Position numbers and translations under genes: made by a program. DNA of 60,001 nucleotides from Terriglobales bacterium (GTDB lineage Bacteria; Acidobacteriota; Terriglobia; Terriglobales; Acidobacteriaceae), in the NCBI GenBank assembly GCA_015654835.1, contig JAATGG010000133.1, positions 1 through 60,001 on the forward strand, given 5' to 3'. Within the stretch, counting starts at the first letter, position 1. Every line of letters begins with the position of its first letter. Below are positions 42,719 through 51,080 of the stretch, one piece after another. The notes under the pieces are model-generated. The model was not told where the DNA came from. It ran no database searches and worked only from the letters and a program-made list of their open reading frames with translations.

Positions 42719-44497
42719 ATGGCATCACCCAGAATTATCGTGGTCGGCGGTGGTTTGGCCGGGCTCGCAGCGGTCATCAAAATTGCCGAAGCCGGCGGCA
42801 CGGTAGACCTCTTCTCCATTGTCCCCGTCAAGCGTTCCCACTCGGTCTGCGCCCAGGGCGGCATCAATGCGGCTAAAAATCTAAAGGGCGAAGGCGACAC
42901 CACCGCCCAGCACTTCGACGACACCATCTACGGCGGCGACTTCCTGGCCAATCAAACGCCGGTCAAGGCCATGTGCGAGGCGGCGCCGGCCATTATCGAC
43001 CTGCTCGACCGCATGGGCGTGCCCTTCAACCGCACCCCCGAGGGTCTGCTCGATTTCCGGCGCTTCGGCGGCACACTCTACCATCGCACCGCTTTTGCCG
43101 GCGCCACCACCGGCCAGCAGCTTCTCTACGCGCTCGATGAACAAGTTCGCCGCTACGAGTCCGACGGCAAGGTCAAAAAGTACGAGGGCTGGGAATTTCT
43201 CTCCGCCGTGCTTGACTCCAAAGGAGTAGCCCGCGGCATCACGGCTCTTGACCTGCGCTCCATGGAACTGCGCTCCTTCTCCGCCGACGCCATCATCATG
43301 GCCACCGGAGGCAACGGTGCCCTCTTCGGCAAAAGCACCAATTCTGTCGCCTGCACCGGCTCCGCCCAGTCGGCCCTGTTTCAGCAGGGCGCCTACTATG
43401 CCAACGGCGAGTTCATCCAGGTTCATCCCACCTGCATCCCCGGTGAAGACAAACTCCGCCTCATGTCGGAGTCGGCCCGCGGCGAGGGGGGCCGGGTCTG
43501 GGTTCCCCGCATCGCGGGCGACAAGCGGCCCATCAAGCAGATTCCCGAGTCCGACCGCTGGTACTTTCTTGAAGAGTGGTACCCCAAGTACGGCAACCTC
43601 GTGCCCCGCGACGTGGCCACGCGCGCCATTCACAAGGTGGTCTATGAGTATGGGCTCGGCCTCGACGGTCAGCCCATGGTCTACCTCGACCTCACCCACA
43701 TCGACCGCGAAACGCTCAATCGCAAACTTGAAGGCATTCTCGAAATCTACGAGAAATTCGTGGGCGACGATCCGCGCGACGTGCCCATGAAGATCTTTCC
43801 CGGCATGCATTACACGATGGGCGGCCTGTGGGTCGATTTCAACCAGATGACCAATATTCCCGGCATCTTTGCCGCCGGCGAATGCGAATATCAGTATCAC
43901 GGCGCGAATCGCCTGGGCGCGAATTCCCTTGTCAGTTGCATCTTTGGCGGCTTCACGGCCGGGCCGAATGCCCTGCGGTACGCCAACAATGTATCCGCAG
44001 CCGAAGGTGACGGCGGCCATGCAGCCGAAATTGCCCGCCAAACCGAGATCAACGCCAGGCTGCTCAACAATGAAGGCACTGAAAATCCCTTCAAGCTATG
44101 GCGCGCGCTCGGCCAGACCATGACCGAACACGCTACCGTCATTCGCTATAACAAGGGGCTCAAGCAGGCCGACGAAAAAATCGTCGAACTGCTCGACCGC
44201 TACAAGAAAGTGAACCTGAGCGACAAGAGCCAATGGGCGAATACCAGCTTCGCCTTCGCCCGCCAGTTGAAGAACATGCTGGAGTTGTCCAGGGCTGTCG
44301 TTCAAGGCGCGCTCCTGCGCGATGAGTCGCGCGGCGCACACTACAAACCCGATTTTCCCGACCGCAACGACGAGCGATTCCTCAAGACCACCAAGGCCAG
44401 CTTTACCGGCGAAGTTGCCGGCCCGCGCTTTGACTATGAGGATGTCGATACCCAATTCATCAAGCCGCGCCCGCGCCGCTACGACGCTGCGAAATAA
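42719..44497 (+). CDS. sdhA: succinate dehydrogenase flavoprotein subunit
   Basis: A 592-residue FAD subunit that oxidises succinate to fumarate. The nucleotide-binding fold opens with IIVVGGGLAGLAAVIKIAE; FAD is attached at His41 in RSHSVCAQGGINAA. GGNGALFGKST, the HPTCIPG active-site segment, RGEGGRVWVPRI and HYTMGGLWVDFNQ follow. Sequence style and length fit the Bacillus/Acidobacteria-type SdhA. It lies between sdhC and sdhB with short gaps. Confidence 0.97.
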   Translation: MASPRIIVVGGGLAGLAAVIKIAEAGGTVDLFSIVPVKRSHSVCAQGGINAAKNLKGEGDTTAQHFDDTIYGGDFLANQTPVKAMCEAAPAIIDLLDRMGVPFNRTPEGLLDFRRFGGTLYHRTAFAGATTGQQLLYALDEQVRRYESDGKVKKYEGWEFLSAVLDSKGVARGITALDLRSMELRSFSADAIIMATGGNGALFGKSTNSVACTGSAQSALFQQGAYYANGEFIQVHPTCIPGEDKLRLMSESARGEGGRVWVPRIAGDKRPIKQIPESDRWYFLEEWYPKYGNLVPRDVATRAIHKVVYEYGLGLDGQPMVYLDLTHIDRETLNRKLEGILEIYEKFVGDDPRDVPMKIFPGMHYTMGGLWVDFNQMTNIPGIFAAGECEYQYHGANRLGANSLVSCIFGGFTAGPNALRYANNVSAAEGDGGHAAEIARQTEINARLLNNEGTENPFKLWRALGQTMTEHATVIRYNKGLKQADEKIVELLDRYKKVNLSDKSQWANTSFAFARQLKNMLELSRAVVQGALLRDESRGAHYKPDFPDRNDERFLKTTKASFTGEVAGPRFDYEDVDTQFIKPRPRRYDAAK

Positions 44498-44514
44498 CCC
44501 GAGGGAGACTGCGA

Positions 44515-45264
44515 ATGGCACCTAAGACAGTAACACTCGAAATCAAGCGCCAGGCCAGCCCCGATGCTCCTGCGGTGTGGGAGAAGTTCGAGCTTGAGTG
44601 GCGGCCGGGCATGAACGTCATCTCCGCCATGATGGAGATCGCCGCCAACCCCGTTACCGCAGACGGCCACGAAACCACGCCGGTGACTTACGATTCCAAC
44701 TGCCTTGAAGAGATCTGCGGTTCCTGCGCCATGCGCATCAACGGCAAAGCTCGCATGGCGTGTTCCTCTCTGGTTGAGAATCTTGAGCAGCCCATTCGTG
44801 TCGAGCCGCTCTCGAAGTTCCCTCTCGTGCGCGACCTGCAAGTAGACCGCTCCGTGCTGTTTGAAAACCTGAAGGCCGTCAAGGCCTGGGTCCCGGTTGA
44901 CGGCACTTATGATTTAGGTTCCGGCCCGCGCGTCTTCCCGCAGCAGCAGGAAGCCAGCTACCCGCTCTCGAACTGCATTTCGTGCACCTGCTGCATGGAG
45001 GTTTGCCCCCAGTTCAACGAGGCCACGGGCTTCGTAGGCGCGGCAACCATCGCGCAGGTCAAGCTATTCAATGACCATCCCACAGGCAAGGTCTTCAAAG
45101 AAGATCGCCTGCGTGCCTTGGCTGGTGATGGCGGCGTACAGGAGTGCGGTTTCGCGCAAAATTGCGTTGAGGTCTGCCCCAAGCAGATTCCTCTGACCAG
45201 TGCTATCTCCGACGTAAGTCGCGACGTGCTGCTCCAAAAAGCGAAGGACTTCTTGCGCGGCTAA
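44515..45264 (+). CDS. sdhB: succinate dehydrogenase iron-sulfur subunit
   Basis: A 249-residue electron-transfer subunit. The 2Fe-2S site is in SNCLEEICGSCAMRINGKARMAC. The 4Fe-4S and 3Fe-4S ligands are in ISCTCCMEVCPQFNE and CGFAQNCVEVCPKQIPL. It passes electrons from SdhA to the b558 haems. GGGAGACTGCGA precedes the ATG, 17 bases after sdhA. A hairpin follows the stop. Confidence 0.97.
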   Translation: MAPKTVTLEIKRQASPDAPAVWEKFELEWRPGMNVISAMMEIAANPVTADGHETTPVTYDSNCLEEICGSCAMRINGKARMACSSLVENLEQPIRVEPLSKFPLVRDLQVDRSVLFENLKAVKAWVPVDGTYDLGSGPRVFPQQQEASYPLSNCISCTCCMEVCPQFNEATGFVGAATIAQVKLFNDHPTGKVFKEDRLRALAGDGGVQECGFAQNCVEVCPKQIPLTSAISDVSRDVLLQKAKDFLRG

Positions 45265-45282
45265 CCTGGCTGGCAAAATAAC

Positions 45283-45315
45283 GTGAGGCATGGGTGAACA
45301 TCCCCCATGCCTCAC
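45283..45315. terminator. hairpin between sdhB and glpF
   Basis: GTGAGGCATGGG (45283-45294) pairs perfectly with CCCATGCCTCAC (45304-45315) around nine bases. It lies between convergent genes; no U-tract follows. Confidence 0.65.
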
Positions 45316-45353
45316 TGCCGCATTCGCGCTCTGTGCCTATGCCCCTCTTTCCG

Positions 45354-46163
45354 CTATTTGGATTCCCCGCTCACCGCGCGAACATGCGCGGGTAGATAAG
45401 GCCGAATCAAATATTGATAAGCGCCTCCACCAATCACTCCGCCGATCAGTGGAGCGGCAACGGGAATCCACCAGTAGTTGCCCGGAGACGGAAAGGCCGA
45501 ATCTCCCCACCCTGCAAAGTAACAAAAGATGCGGGGACCGAGGTCGCGTGCCGGGTTGATGGCCCATGCTTCGAGATACCCCATGGACGCACCAATCGTA
45601 GCCACAAGCAAGCCAATCATGAACGCGCCGGAATTCGCGCCAGGCGCCATCTCGTTATATTGTTCGGTGATCGCAAAGATGCCGAAAATCAAAAACGCAG
45701 TCAGGATGATCTGATCGCTGAATGCATGCATCGGTGTAATCGCCAATCCGGGATGGGTGAAGAAGACGCCGGCAGCTCCCCCAGCCGCACGCGTAAGGTG
45801 CGAGACTTCATTATTGAAGTGATCGATAACCGGCGCATAGAGAACATAGACGATTACCGCCCCGGCGATGCCTCCCACCACTTGGGCAAACCAATAGGGT
45901 AGTACCTTGCTCCACGAGAACTTTCTAAAAATAGCCAGCGCGATGGTAACTGCTGGGTTGGCATGGGTGCCCGAAACCGAGCCCGTGGCATAAATGGCGA
46001 TGGTTACGCCCAAGCCCCACGCAATGCAAACTCCCCAATAGGCTTGCTGATAGGGACTCGGTGAATAGAGCGCATACATGCCCGCTACGGAATCGCCAAA
46101 CGCGATGATGATAAAGACAGCGACGGCTTCAGAGATCAGCTCGCCCAAAAGTTGTCTGTTCAT
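45354..46163 (-). CDS. glpF: glycerol uptake facilitator (aquaglyceroporin)
   Basis: A 269-residue inner-membrane channel with six helices and two NPA loops: GTHANPAVTIALA and AWAINPARDLGPR. The Asp after the second NPA is typical of glycerol-conducting members. The start ATG overlaps the stop of an upstream frame in an ATGA and has GGTGGAGCA as ribosome site. It is divergent from glpK-glpD and supplies their substrate. Confidence 0.95.
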   Translation of the reverse strand: MNRQLLGELISEAVAVFIIIAFGDSVAGMYALYSPSPYQQAYWGVCIAWGLGVTIAIYATGSVSGTHANPAVTIALAIFRKFSWSKVLPYWFAQVVGGIAGAVIVYVLYAPVIDHFNNEVSHLTRAAGGAAGVFFTHPGLAITPMHAFSDQIILTAFLIFGIFAITEQYNEMAPGANSGAFMIGLLVATIGASMGYLEAWAINPARDLGPRIFCYFAGWGDSAFPSPGNYWWIPVAAPLIGGVIGGGAYQYLIRPYLPAHVRAVSGESK

Positions 46164-46678
46164 TGCTCCACCGCTTCACTTCCTTGTGTTCCCTCAGGAA
46201 CCATATCTCTTCGATCGTTGCAGGTGCAATTCCCGCTTCCACCTGACTTCACGCAAGCCGCAGATCGCTTTCCATTCCAATCGCCGAAAAGATACTTACG
46301 ATGCCACAAATCCGTCGGGCCCGTGGCGGATACTTCTTTCACATGTACATCGGACTGAATGTCGGGATCTTTTTGCTGGGATTCGGCTGCTTGAAGCTGA
46401 GGAGAGGATGGCGGAATGGAAACTGTTGGAAATGCTTCGCCTTGGGGACCGGGAGCATCCGGCAGCAGGAGACGGACGGGTTCGGATTGTATCTCTCTTT
46501 GTGCTTGACCGCAGGGGCAGCAACCAAGCCACGCCGCACCTAAAGGTAGATAATGGGAAAATTGCGCGGTATTCAACAAATTGACCTCGGCCCTTTGGTC
46601 TTTATGGCCTTGGGCTAGCGCTCGCTTGCCTCCTACATGGATGCTGCGGTTTATTTCCAGGACGCCATGCAACAACAT
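46160..46678 (-). pseudogene. possible N-terminal remnant of an OprB-like porin
   Basis: A 172-codon frame ends in a four-base overlap with the glpF start. Its middle reads LPLGAAWLGCCPCGQAQ (leader-like), then a Pro/Gln-rich linker with LPDAP, then DLWHRKYLFGDWNGKRSA. The segment LFGDWNGKR resembles the GDWGGXR opening of OprB-type carbohydrate porins. After it the frame loses likeness and stops within about 30 codons, while a neighbouring frame reads LREVRWKRELHLQ. The likely reading is a porin gene cut down to its first part, once upstream of glpF. The start near 46678 is arbitrary. The likeness is short, so this is tentative. Confidence 0.4.
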
Positions 46679-46759
46679 CCCTTTTTCCCCCAGACATATC
46701 TTCGGATATCTCCGATTAAAGGCGCATCGTCAGGGGTTGGCCCCGCATCTTAACAGCGC
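46164..46759. other. divergent region between glpF and glpK
   Basis: About 600 bases that must hold the promoter for glpKD. Apart from the porin-like remnant on the minus strand I see no gene and no convincing operator. Confidence 0.4.
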
Positions 46760-48256
46760 ATGGCGTATATTCTCTCACTCGATCAGGGCACTACCAGTTC
46801 GCGCGCGATCCTCTTCGATCAGGCGGGCAAAATCGCTGGGACGGCTCAGCATGAGTTCCAACAGATCTACCCGCAAACCGGTTGGGTCGAGCATGATCCC
46901 TACGCGATTCTTACGTCGCAACTCGGCTCTGCGGTGGAAGTCTTGGGCAAGGCTCGTGTGCGCCCCCGCGACGTGGTGGCTTTGGGCATCACCAATCAGC
47001 GCGAAACAACCATCGTGTGGGATCGGGAGACTGGCAGGCCGGTCTACAACGCCATCGTGTGGCAAGACCGGCGTGGTACACCCCTCTGCCGCAAGTTGGC
47101 AGACGATGGTGCCGAGGATACGATCCGCCAGAAAACCGGTCTTCTCATCGATCCCTACTTTTCCGGCACCAAGATCGCCTGGATTCTCGACAACGTATCC
47201 GGGGCGCGGCAAAGAGCCGAGCAAGGTAAGTTGGCATTCGGCACTGTGGATAGCTGGTTGATCTGGAACCTGACCAGCGGCAACCGGCATGTGACCGACC
47301 GTACCAACGCATCGCGCACCTTGCTCTATAACATTGTGCAGGATAAGTGGGACACAGATTTGCTCAAGCTGCTGAATATTCCCGAGAGCATGATGCCCGA
47401 AGTCGTCTGGTCGAGCGGAAAGATCGGTCAAGTGACCACAACCCTGGGTCTGGGAGAAGTCGAAATTGCAGGCATTGCCGGCGATCAGCAATCGGCCCTC
47501 TTTGGCCAGCTTTGTACGAGCCCTGGCGACGCCAAAAATACATATGGTACCGGCTGCTTTCTTCTGCAGAACATAGGCGAGCAGTTCACGCTCTCGAAGC
47601 ATCGGCTCATCACGACGCTGGCCTGCAGCGCGACTCGCAAGTTGGAGTACGCTCTAGAGGGCAGCATTTTTATCGGCGGCGCCGTGGTGCAGTGGTTGCG
47701 CGATAACATGAAGTTCATTGAGCGGTCGCCCGACGTCGAAGGTGTTGCTCACTCCGTGCCGGGCTCGAACGGCGTGGTTTTTGTTCCGGCATTCACAGGG
47801 CTCGGCGCTCCGCATTGGGATCCATACGCAAGCGGTCTTATCATCGGTATCCAGCGCAGCACCGAGATCGGACACATTGCGCGCGCTGCGATCGAGAGCA
47901 TCGCCTTCCAGGTGGCGGACGTACTGGGAGCCATGGATCAAGACACGCAGAATCCGTTCAAGGAGCTCCGCGTCGATGGCGGCGCAGCGGCAAACGATTT
48001 ACTAATGCAGTTCCAGGCCGACCTGCTGGGTATTCCCGTGAGGAGGCCCGCGGTGCTTGAGACCACGGCTTTGGGAGCCGCCTATTTAGCGGGCCTCGCG
48101 ACGGGTTTCTGGCCTGACATCGAGACAATCGCCGAGCATCGCCAAGAAGGTACGGTGTTTGAACCAAAGGCCGAACGCAAGACGATCGACAAGATTCAGG
48201 CCAAATGGAGAGACGCCGTAGAACGCTCGAAAGGCTGGAACAAGGAGACGGCATGA
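46760..48256 (+). CDS. glpK: glycerol kinase
   Basis: A 498-residue FGGY-family kinase that phosphorylates glycerol to glycerol 3-phosphate and traps it in the cell. The ATP-binding start is LSLDQGTTSSRAILFDQ; NQRETTIVWDRETG and the Trp/Asp of AIVWQDRR shape the glycerol site, GIAGDQQSALFGQ is the catalytic-Asp region, and DGGAAANDLLMQFQ is near the C-terminus. Its stop overlaps the start of glpD by four bases (ATGA), so the two are translationally coupled. Confidence 0.98.
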   Translation: MAYILSLDQGTTSSRAILFDQAGKIAGTAQHEFQQIYPQTGWVEHDPYAILTSQLGSAVEVLGKARVRPRDVVALGITNQRETTIVWDRETGRPVYNAIVWQDRRGTPLCRKLADDGAEDTIRQKTGLLIDPYFSGTKIAWILDNVSGARQRAEQGKLAFGTVDSWLIWNLTSGNRHVTDRTNASRTLLYNIVQDKWDTDLLKLLNIPESMMPEVVWSSGKIGQVTTTLGLGEVEIAGIAGDQQSALFGQLCTSPGDAKNTYGTGCFLLQNIGEQFTLSKHRLITTLACSATRKLEYALEGSIFIGGAVVQWLRDNMKFIERSPDVEGVAHSVPGSNGVVFVPAFTGLGAPHWDPYASGLIIGIQRSTEIGHIARAAIESIAFQVADVLGAMDQDTQNPFKELRVDGGAAANDLLMQFQADLLGIPVRRPAVLETTALGAAYLAGLATGFWPDIETIAEHRQEGTVFEPKAERKTIDKIQAKWRDAVERSKGWNKETA

Positions 48257-49845
48257 AGCGTGAAGAGATGATCGCTCGCGTCCACGAGCGCAAGGACCCA
48301 TGGGACATTGTTGTGATCGGCGGCGGAGCCACGGGCGCAGGAATTGCAGTGGATGCAGCCAGCCGCGGCTATTCTGTCTTGCTGTTGGAACGGGAAGATT
48401 TTGGGAAAGGCACCTCAAGCCGCAGCACTAAACTTGTACACGGCGGCGTTCGCTATTTGGAGCAAGGAAATGTTTCTCTGGTCATGGAAGCATTGAAAGA
48501 GCGGGGCATTCTTCTGCAGAACGCCCCACACTTAGTTCACGACCTGCCATTCATCGTACCGAACTATTCCTGGTGGGAAACGCCCTTCTATGGGATCGGC
48601 TTGAAAATTTACGACCTCCTTGCCGGCAAATATGGATTTGGTAAGTCGAAGATTCTTTCGCTGGAAGAGACCCTGGAACGTCTGCCCACGATTCGCCAGG
48701 ATGGCCTGCGCGGCGGCGTGATCTATCACGACGGCCAGTTCGACGATGCAAGGCTGCTTATCTCCCTGATGGCGACGGCGGTGGAGCAAGGCGCAACAAT
48801 TTTGAATTACACCTCGGTGGTCGAGCTCACGAAAGACGAGGGCGGTTTCATCGACGGAGTGGTCGTGATCGATCACGAATCCGGCGAGCGATTCGCCGTG
48901 CCCGCCAAGGTGGTCGTCAACGCCACCGGCATGTTTGCGGATGAGATACGACGCCTCGCTGAGCCGGATGCCCCTGCGATGATTGCACCGAGCCAGGGTA
49001 TCCATCTTGTTTTCGAGCATTCGTTCTTGCGCGGAGATACAGCCATCATGGTGCCCCACACGAGCGATGGCCGTGTGCTGTTCGCAATCCCCTGGCATGA
49101 TCACACGCTGGTGGGCACAACCGATACTCCGATCGAAGGCCCTTCCTATGAACCTGTCGCCCTGGAAGAAGAGATCCACTTCGTACTGGATACCGCAGGC
49201 CAGTATCTCAGCAGGCCACCTAAACGTGAGGATATTCTCAGCGTCTATGTCGGCATTCGTCCCCTTGTAAAAGAGGCGGGTTCCGACGCCGGAAAAACTG
49301 CAGCCTTGTCACGGGATCACACCATCCATATCGACAGCGCGGGTCTTCTGACCATCGTGGGCGGTAAGTGGACGACTTATCGTCATATGGCGGAAGACAC
49401 GGTGAATCACGCGATCACTCTTGGAAAACTGGAAGATGTGCCTTGCAAAACGCGAACTCTGCGCATCCACGGGTATACCGAGCCGCAATCCGATCTCGCA
49501 GACGCCATGGGAGTGTATGGCACTGATGCCAAGCATGTCCGCGCACTTGCCAGCCAGGATGCCGAATTGGCTAGGCAGCTCGATCCGAGCCTTCCCTACA
49601 TAGGTGCGCAAGTGGTGTGGGCAGCGCGAGAAGAAATGGCACGTACCTTGGACGACGTTCTGGCAAGGCGTACGCGCGCCCTTCTCCTGAATTCTCGTGC
49701 AGCAGTCCGCATGGCTCCTGCCGCCGCTAAGTTACTTGCGCGGGAACTCGGCAAGGATCAAGCCTGGATAGATGCCCAAATTCAGACGTTTCTTGATCTA
49801 GCCGCGCAGTATCATGTGGAAGAGGCTCCAACAACAACAGCATAA
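48253..49845 (+). CDS. glpD: aerobic glycerol-3-phosphate dehydrogenase
   Basis: A 530-residue FAD enzyme that oxidises glycerol 3-phosphate to dihydroxyacetone phosphate and gives electrons to quinone at the membrane. FAD binding: DIVVIGGGATGAGIAVDAASRG at residues 18-39; SSRSTKLVHGGVRYLEQG and the substrate region VPHTSDGRVLFAIPW plus VGTTDTP follow; GGKWTTYRHMAED is the C-terminal FAD motif. The start at 48253 sits in the ATGA overlap with glpK. A hairpin lies right after the stop. Confidence 0.97.
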   Translation: MKREEMIARVHERKDPWDIVVIGGGATGAGIAVDAASRGYSVLLLEREDFGKGTSSRSTKLVHGGVRYLEQGNVSLVMEALKERGILLQNAPHLVHDLPFIVPNYSWWETPFYGIGLKIYDLLAGKYGFGKSKILSLEETLERLPTIRQDGLRGGVIYHDGQFDDARLLISLMATAVEQGATILNYTSVVELTKDEGGFIDGVVVIDHESGERFAVPAKVVVNATGMFADEIRRLAEPDAPAMIAPSQGIHLVFEHSFLRGDTAIMVPHTSDGRVLFAIPWHDHTLVGTTDTPIEGPSYEPVALEEEIHFVLDTAGQYLSRPPKREDILSVYVGIRPLVKEAGSDAGKTAALSRDHTIHIDSAGLLTIVGGKWTTYRHMAEDTVNHAITLGKLEDVPCKTRTLRIHGYTEPQSDLADAMGVYGTDAKHVRALASQDAELARQLDPSLPYIGAQVVWAAREEMARTLDDVLARRTRALLLNSRAAVRMAPAAAKLLARELGKDQAWIDAQIQTFLDLAAQYHVEEAPTTTA

Positions 49846-49851
49846 ACACAG

Positions 49852-49884
49852 GACTATGGGCCGCATCGATTGCGGCCCATAGTC
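49852..49884 (+). terminator. hairpin terminator after glpD
   Basis: GACTATGGGCCGCA (49852-49865) pairs perfectly with TGCGGCCCATAGTC (49871-49884) around TCGAT. A U-tract is absent. It lies between glpD and the convergent formate dehydrogenase remnant. Confidence 0.7.
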
Positions 49885-49936
49885 GCTGATACTCCGCACA
49901 TGCTGCTCTTTCCCCAAGCAGCATTCCATGGATTCC

Positions 49937-50620
49937 TCAAACCCTGCTCGTCGTAATCTGCACCAGCTTTTCCTCATTGCGGCTTCCGAAAAGCTGATAG
50001 TCGGCACGCTTCCATTTGCGCTCTACTTTCACACCAGACTGAGGAGCAGGAGTGCCATGACGAAAGTTCTCAGCAGGCAATGGATCGGCTTGCTTCTCCG
50101 GCAACACCGTAATGTGTACAGAGGCTTCCTTATAGGCTGGCGCATGAGTCGCACGATCCACCTTCAAACCAGTTAGGCGATTCACCGGTTGCTCGACTGA
50201 ATTCAAAGGCATATAGAGTTGGTCGCCTTTAACGCGATCAGTGACAACGACAGGCACAGTCGCCTCTCCATAAAGACTCCGTAACTTGACAACGCTTCCG
50301 GTTTCCATGCCTTGCTGTCGTGCGAGTTCAGGGGATACCTCAACAAAATTAGTAGGAGTCATCCGCTTGAGCCCCTTGCTGCGATAGGTCATCGCCCCTT
50401 GTTCAAAATGCTCTAATAGGTGGCCATTGTTTAAATGATGGAAATATTCCTCAGACGCCTCTTCGCAGGGCTCGCACCACTCCACCGGATAGAAATGAGC
50501 TTTTCCGTCAGGAAAAGGAAATTCCTCGGTGAAAAGCCGCGGCGAGTCTGTACCGTCTTTCGCCACGGGCCACATAGCGTTCACGGGAAGACCGTCGAAA
50601 TCCTTTGCCGAGACAAAGCC
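49937..50620 (-). pseudogene. truncated formate dehydrogenase alpha subunit (C-terminal part)
   Basis: A 228-codon open frame (stop TGA at 50621-50623 upstream) that matches only the last fifth of the formate dehydrogenase alpha subunit. It reads DFDGLPVNAMWPVAKDG, FPFPDGKAHFYPVEW, LNNGHLLEHFEQGAMTYR and VERKWKRADYQLFG, each parallel to the end of the fdhA product at 30521-33538. This is the molybdopterin-dinucleotide-binding domain alone; all iron-sulfur and catalytic parts are missing. The two copies have clearly diverged, so it is not a recent duplicate. A GTG at 50584 could start a 215-residue product, but a free domain is unlikely to work. Confidence 0.85.
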
Positions 50621-50623
50621 TCA

Positions 50624-51080
50624 GAGGCAACCCGCGAGAAAATACGAATCCCGGCTCTCCGGTGCATCCTGCAAAATTATGATGAACCGATCAAAAAATC
50701 TTCTGGAAGGTTCCACAAGCTACGAGCTTAATTTTTTCTTTCCAGTCATGCAGTAGCCATATCCGCCTCTCCTACATCCTCTCCATTTAACGGATGAGGA
50801 AACAGTCAACCGATCGAATGATACTGCTACCCATCGAACTGACGAAGACAGTCCCCGGCCATGAGAATAAAGTGCGGTGTGAATTCGACAGCAGTGCATA
50901 CACGGCCCGAACGGTTTTCTGATCGCCGCGTCGAATGCCCCTCTCACGGGAAGCACATTCGATGATTAGTCGATCACATAGAACTGTGGAGAGCTTCCGA
51001 GATAGCGACGTCACGCAATGCTGCCTCGTAGCAGCACGCGGTAGTGCGCTTCACCAACTTATCATCGTAAGAAGGGCTAA
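50624..51080. other. intergenic region upstream of the efflux operon
   Basis: About 450 bases with no gene I can support. The part next to 50621 may still hold scrambled formate dehydrogenase sequence (a frame reading IFSRVASEAL resembles the corresponding LAS segment). The part next to 51081 must carry the operon promoter. Confidence 0.4.

Noticed and set aside
50621..50623. In-frame TGA before the formate dehydrogenase fragment considered as a selenocysteine codon
   Set aside because: Selenocysteine lies in the catalytic domain, far from the C-terminal domain seen here; the intact copy uses Cys and no SECIS-like hairpin was evident.
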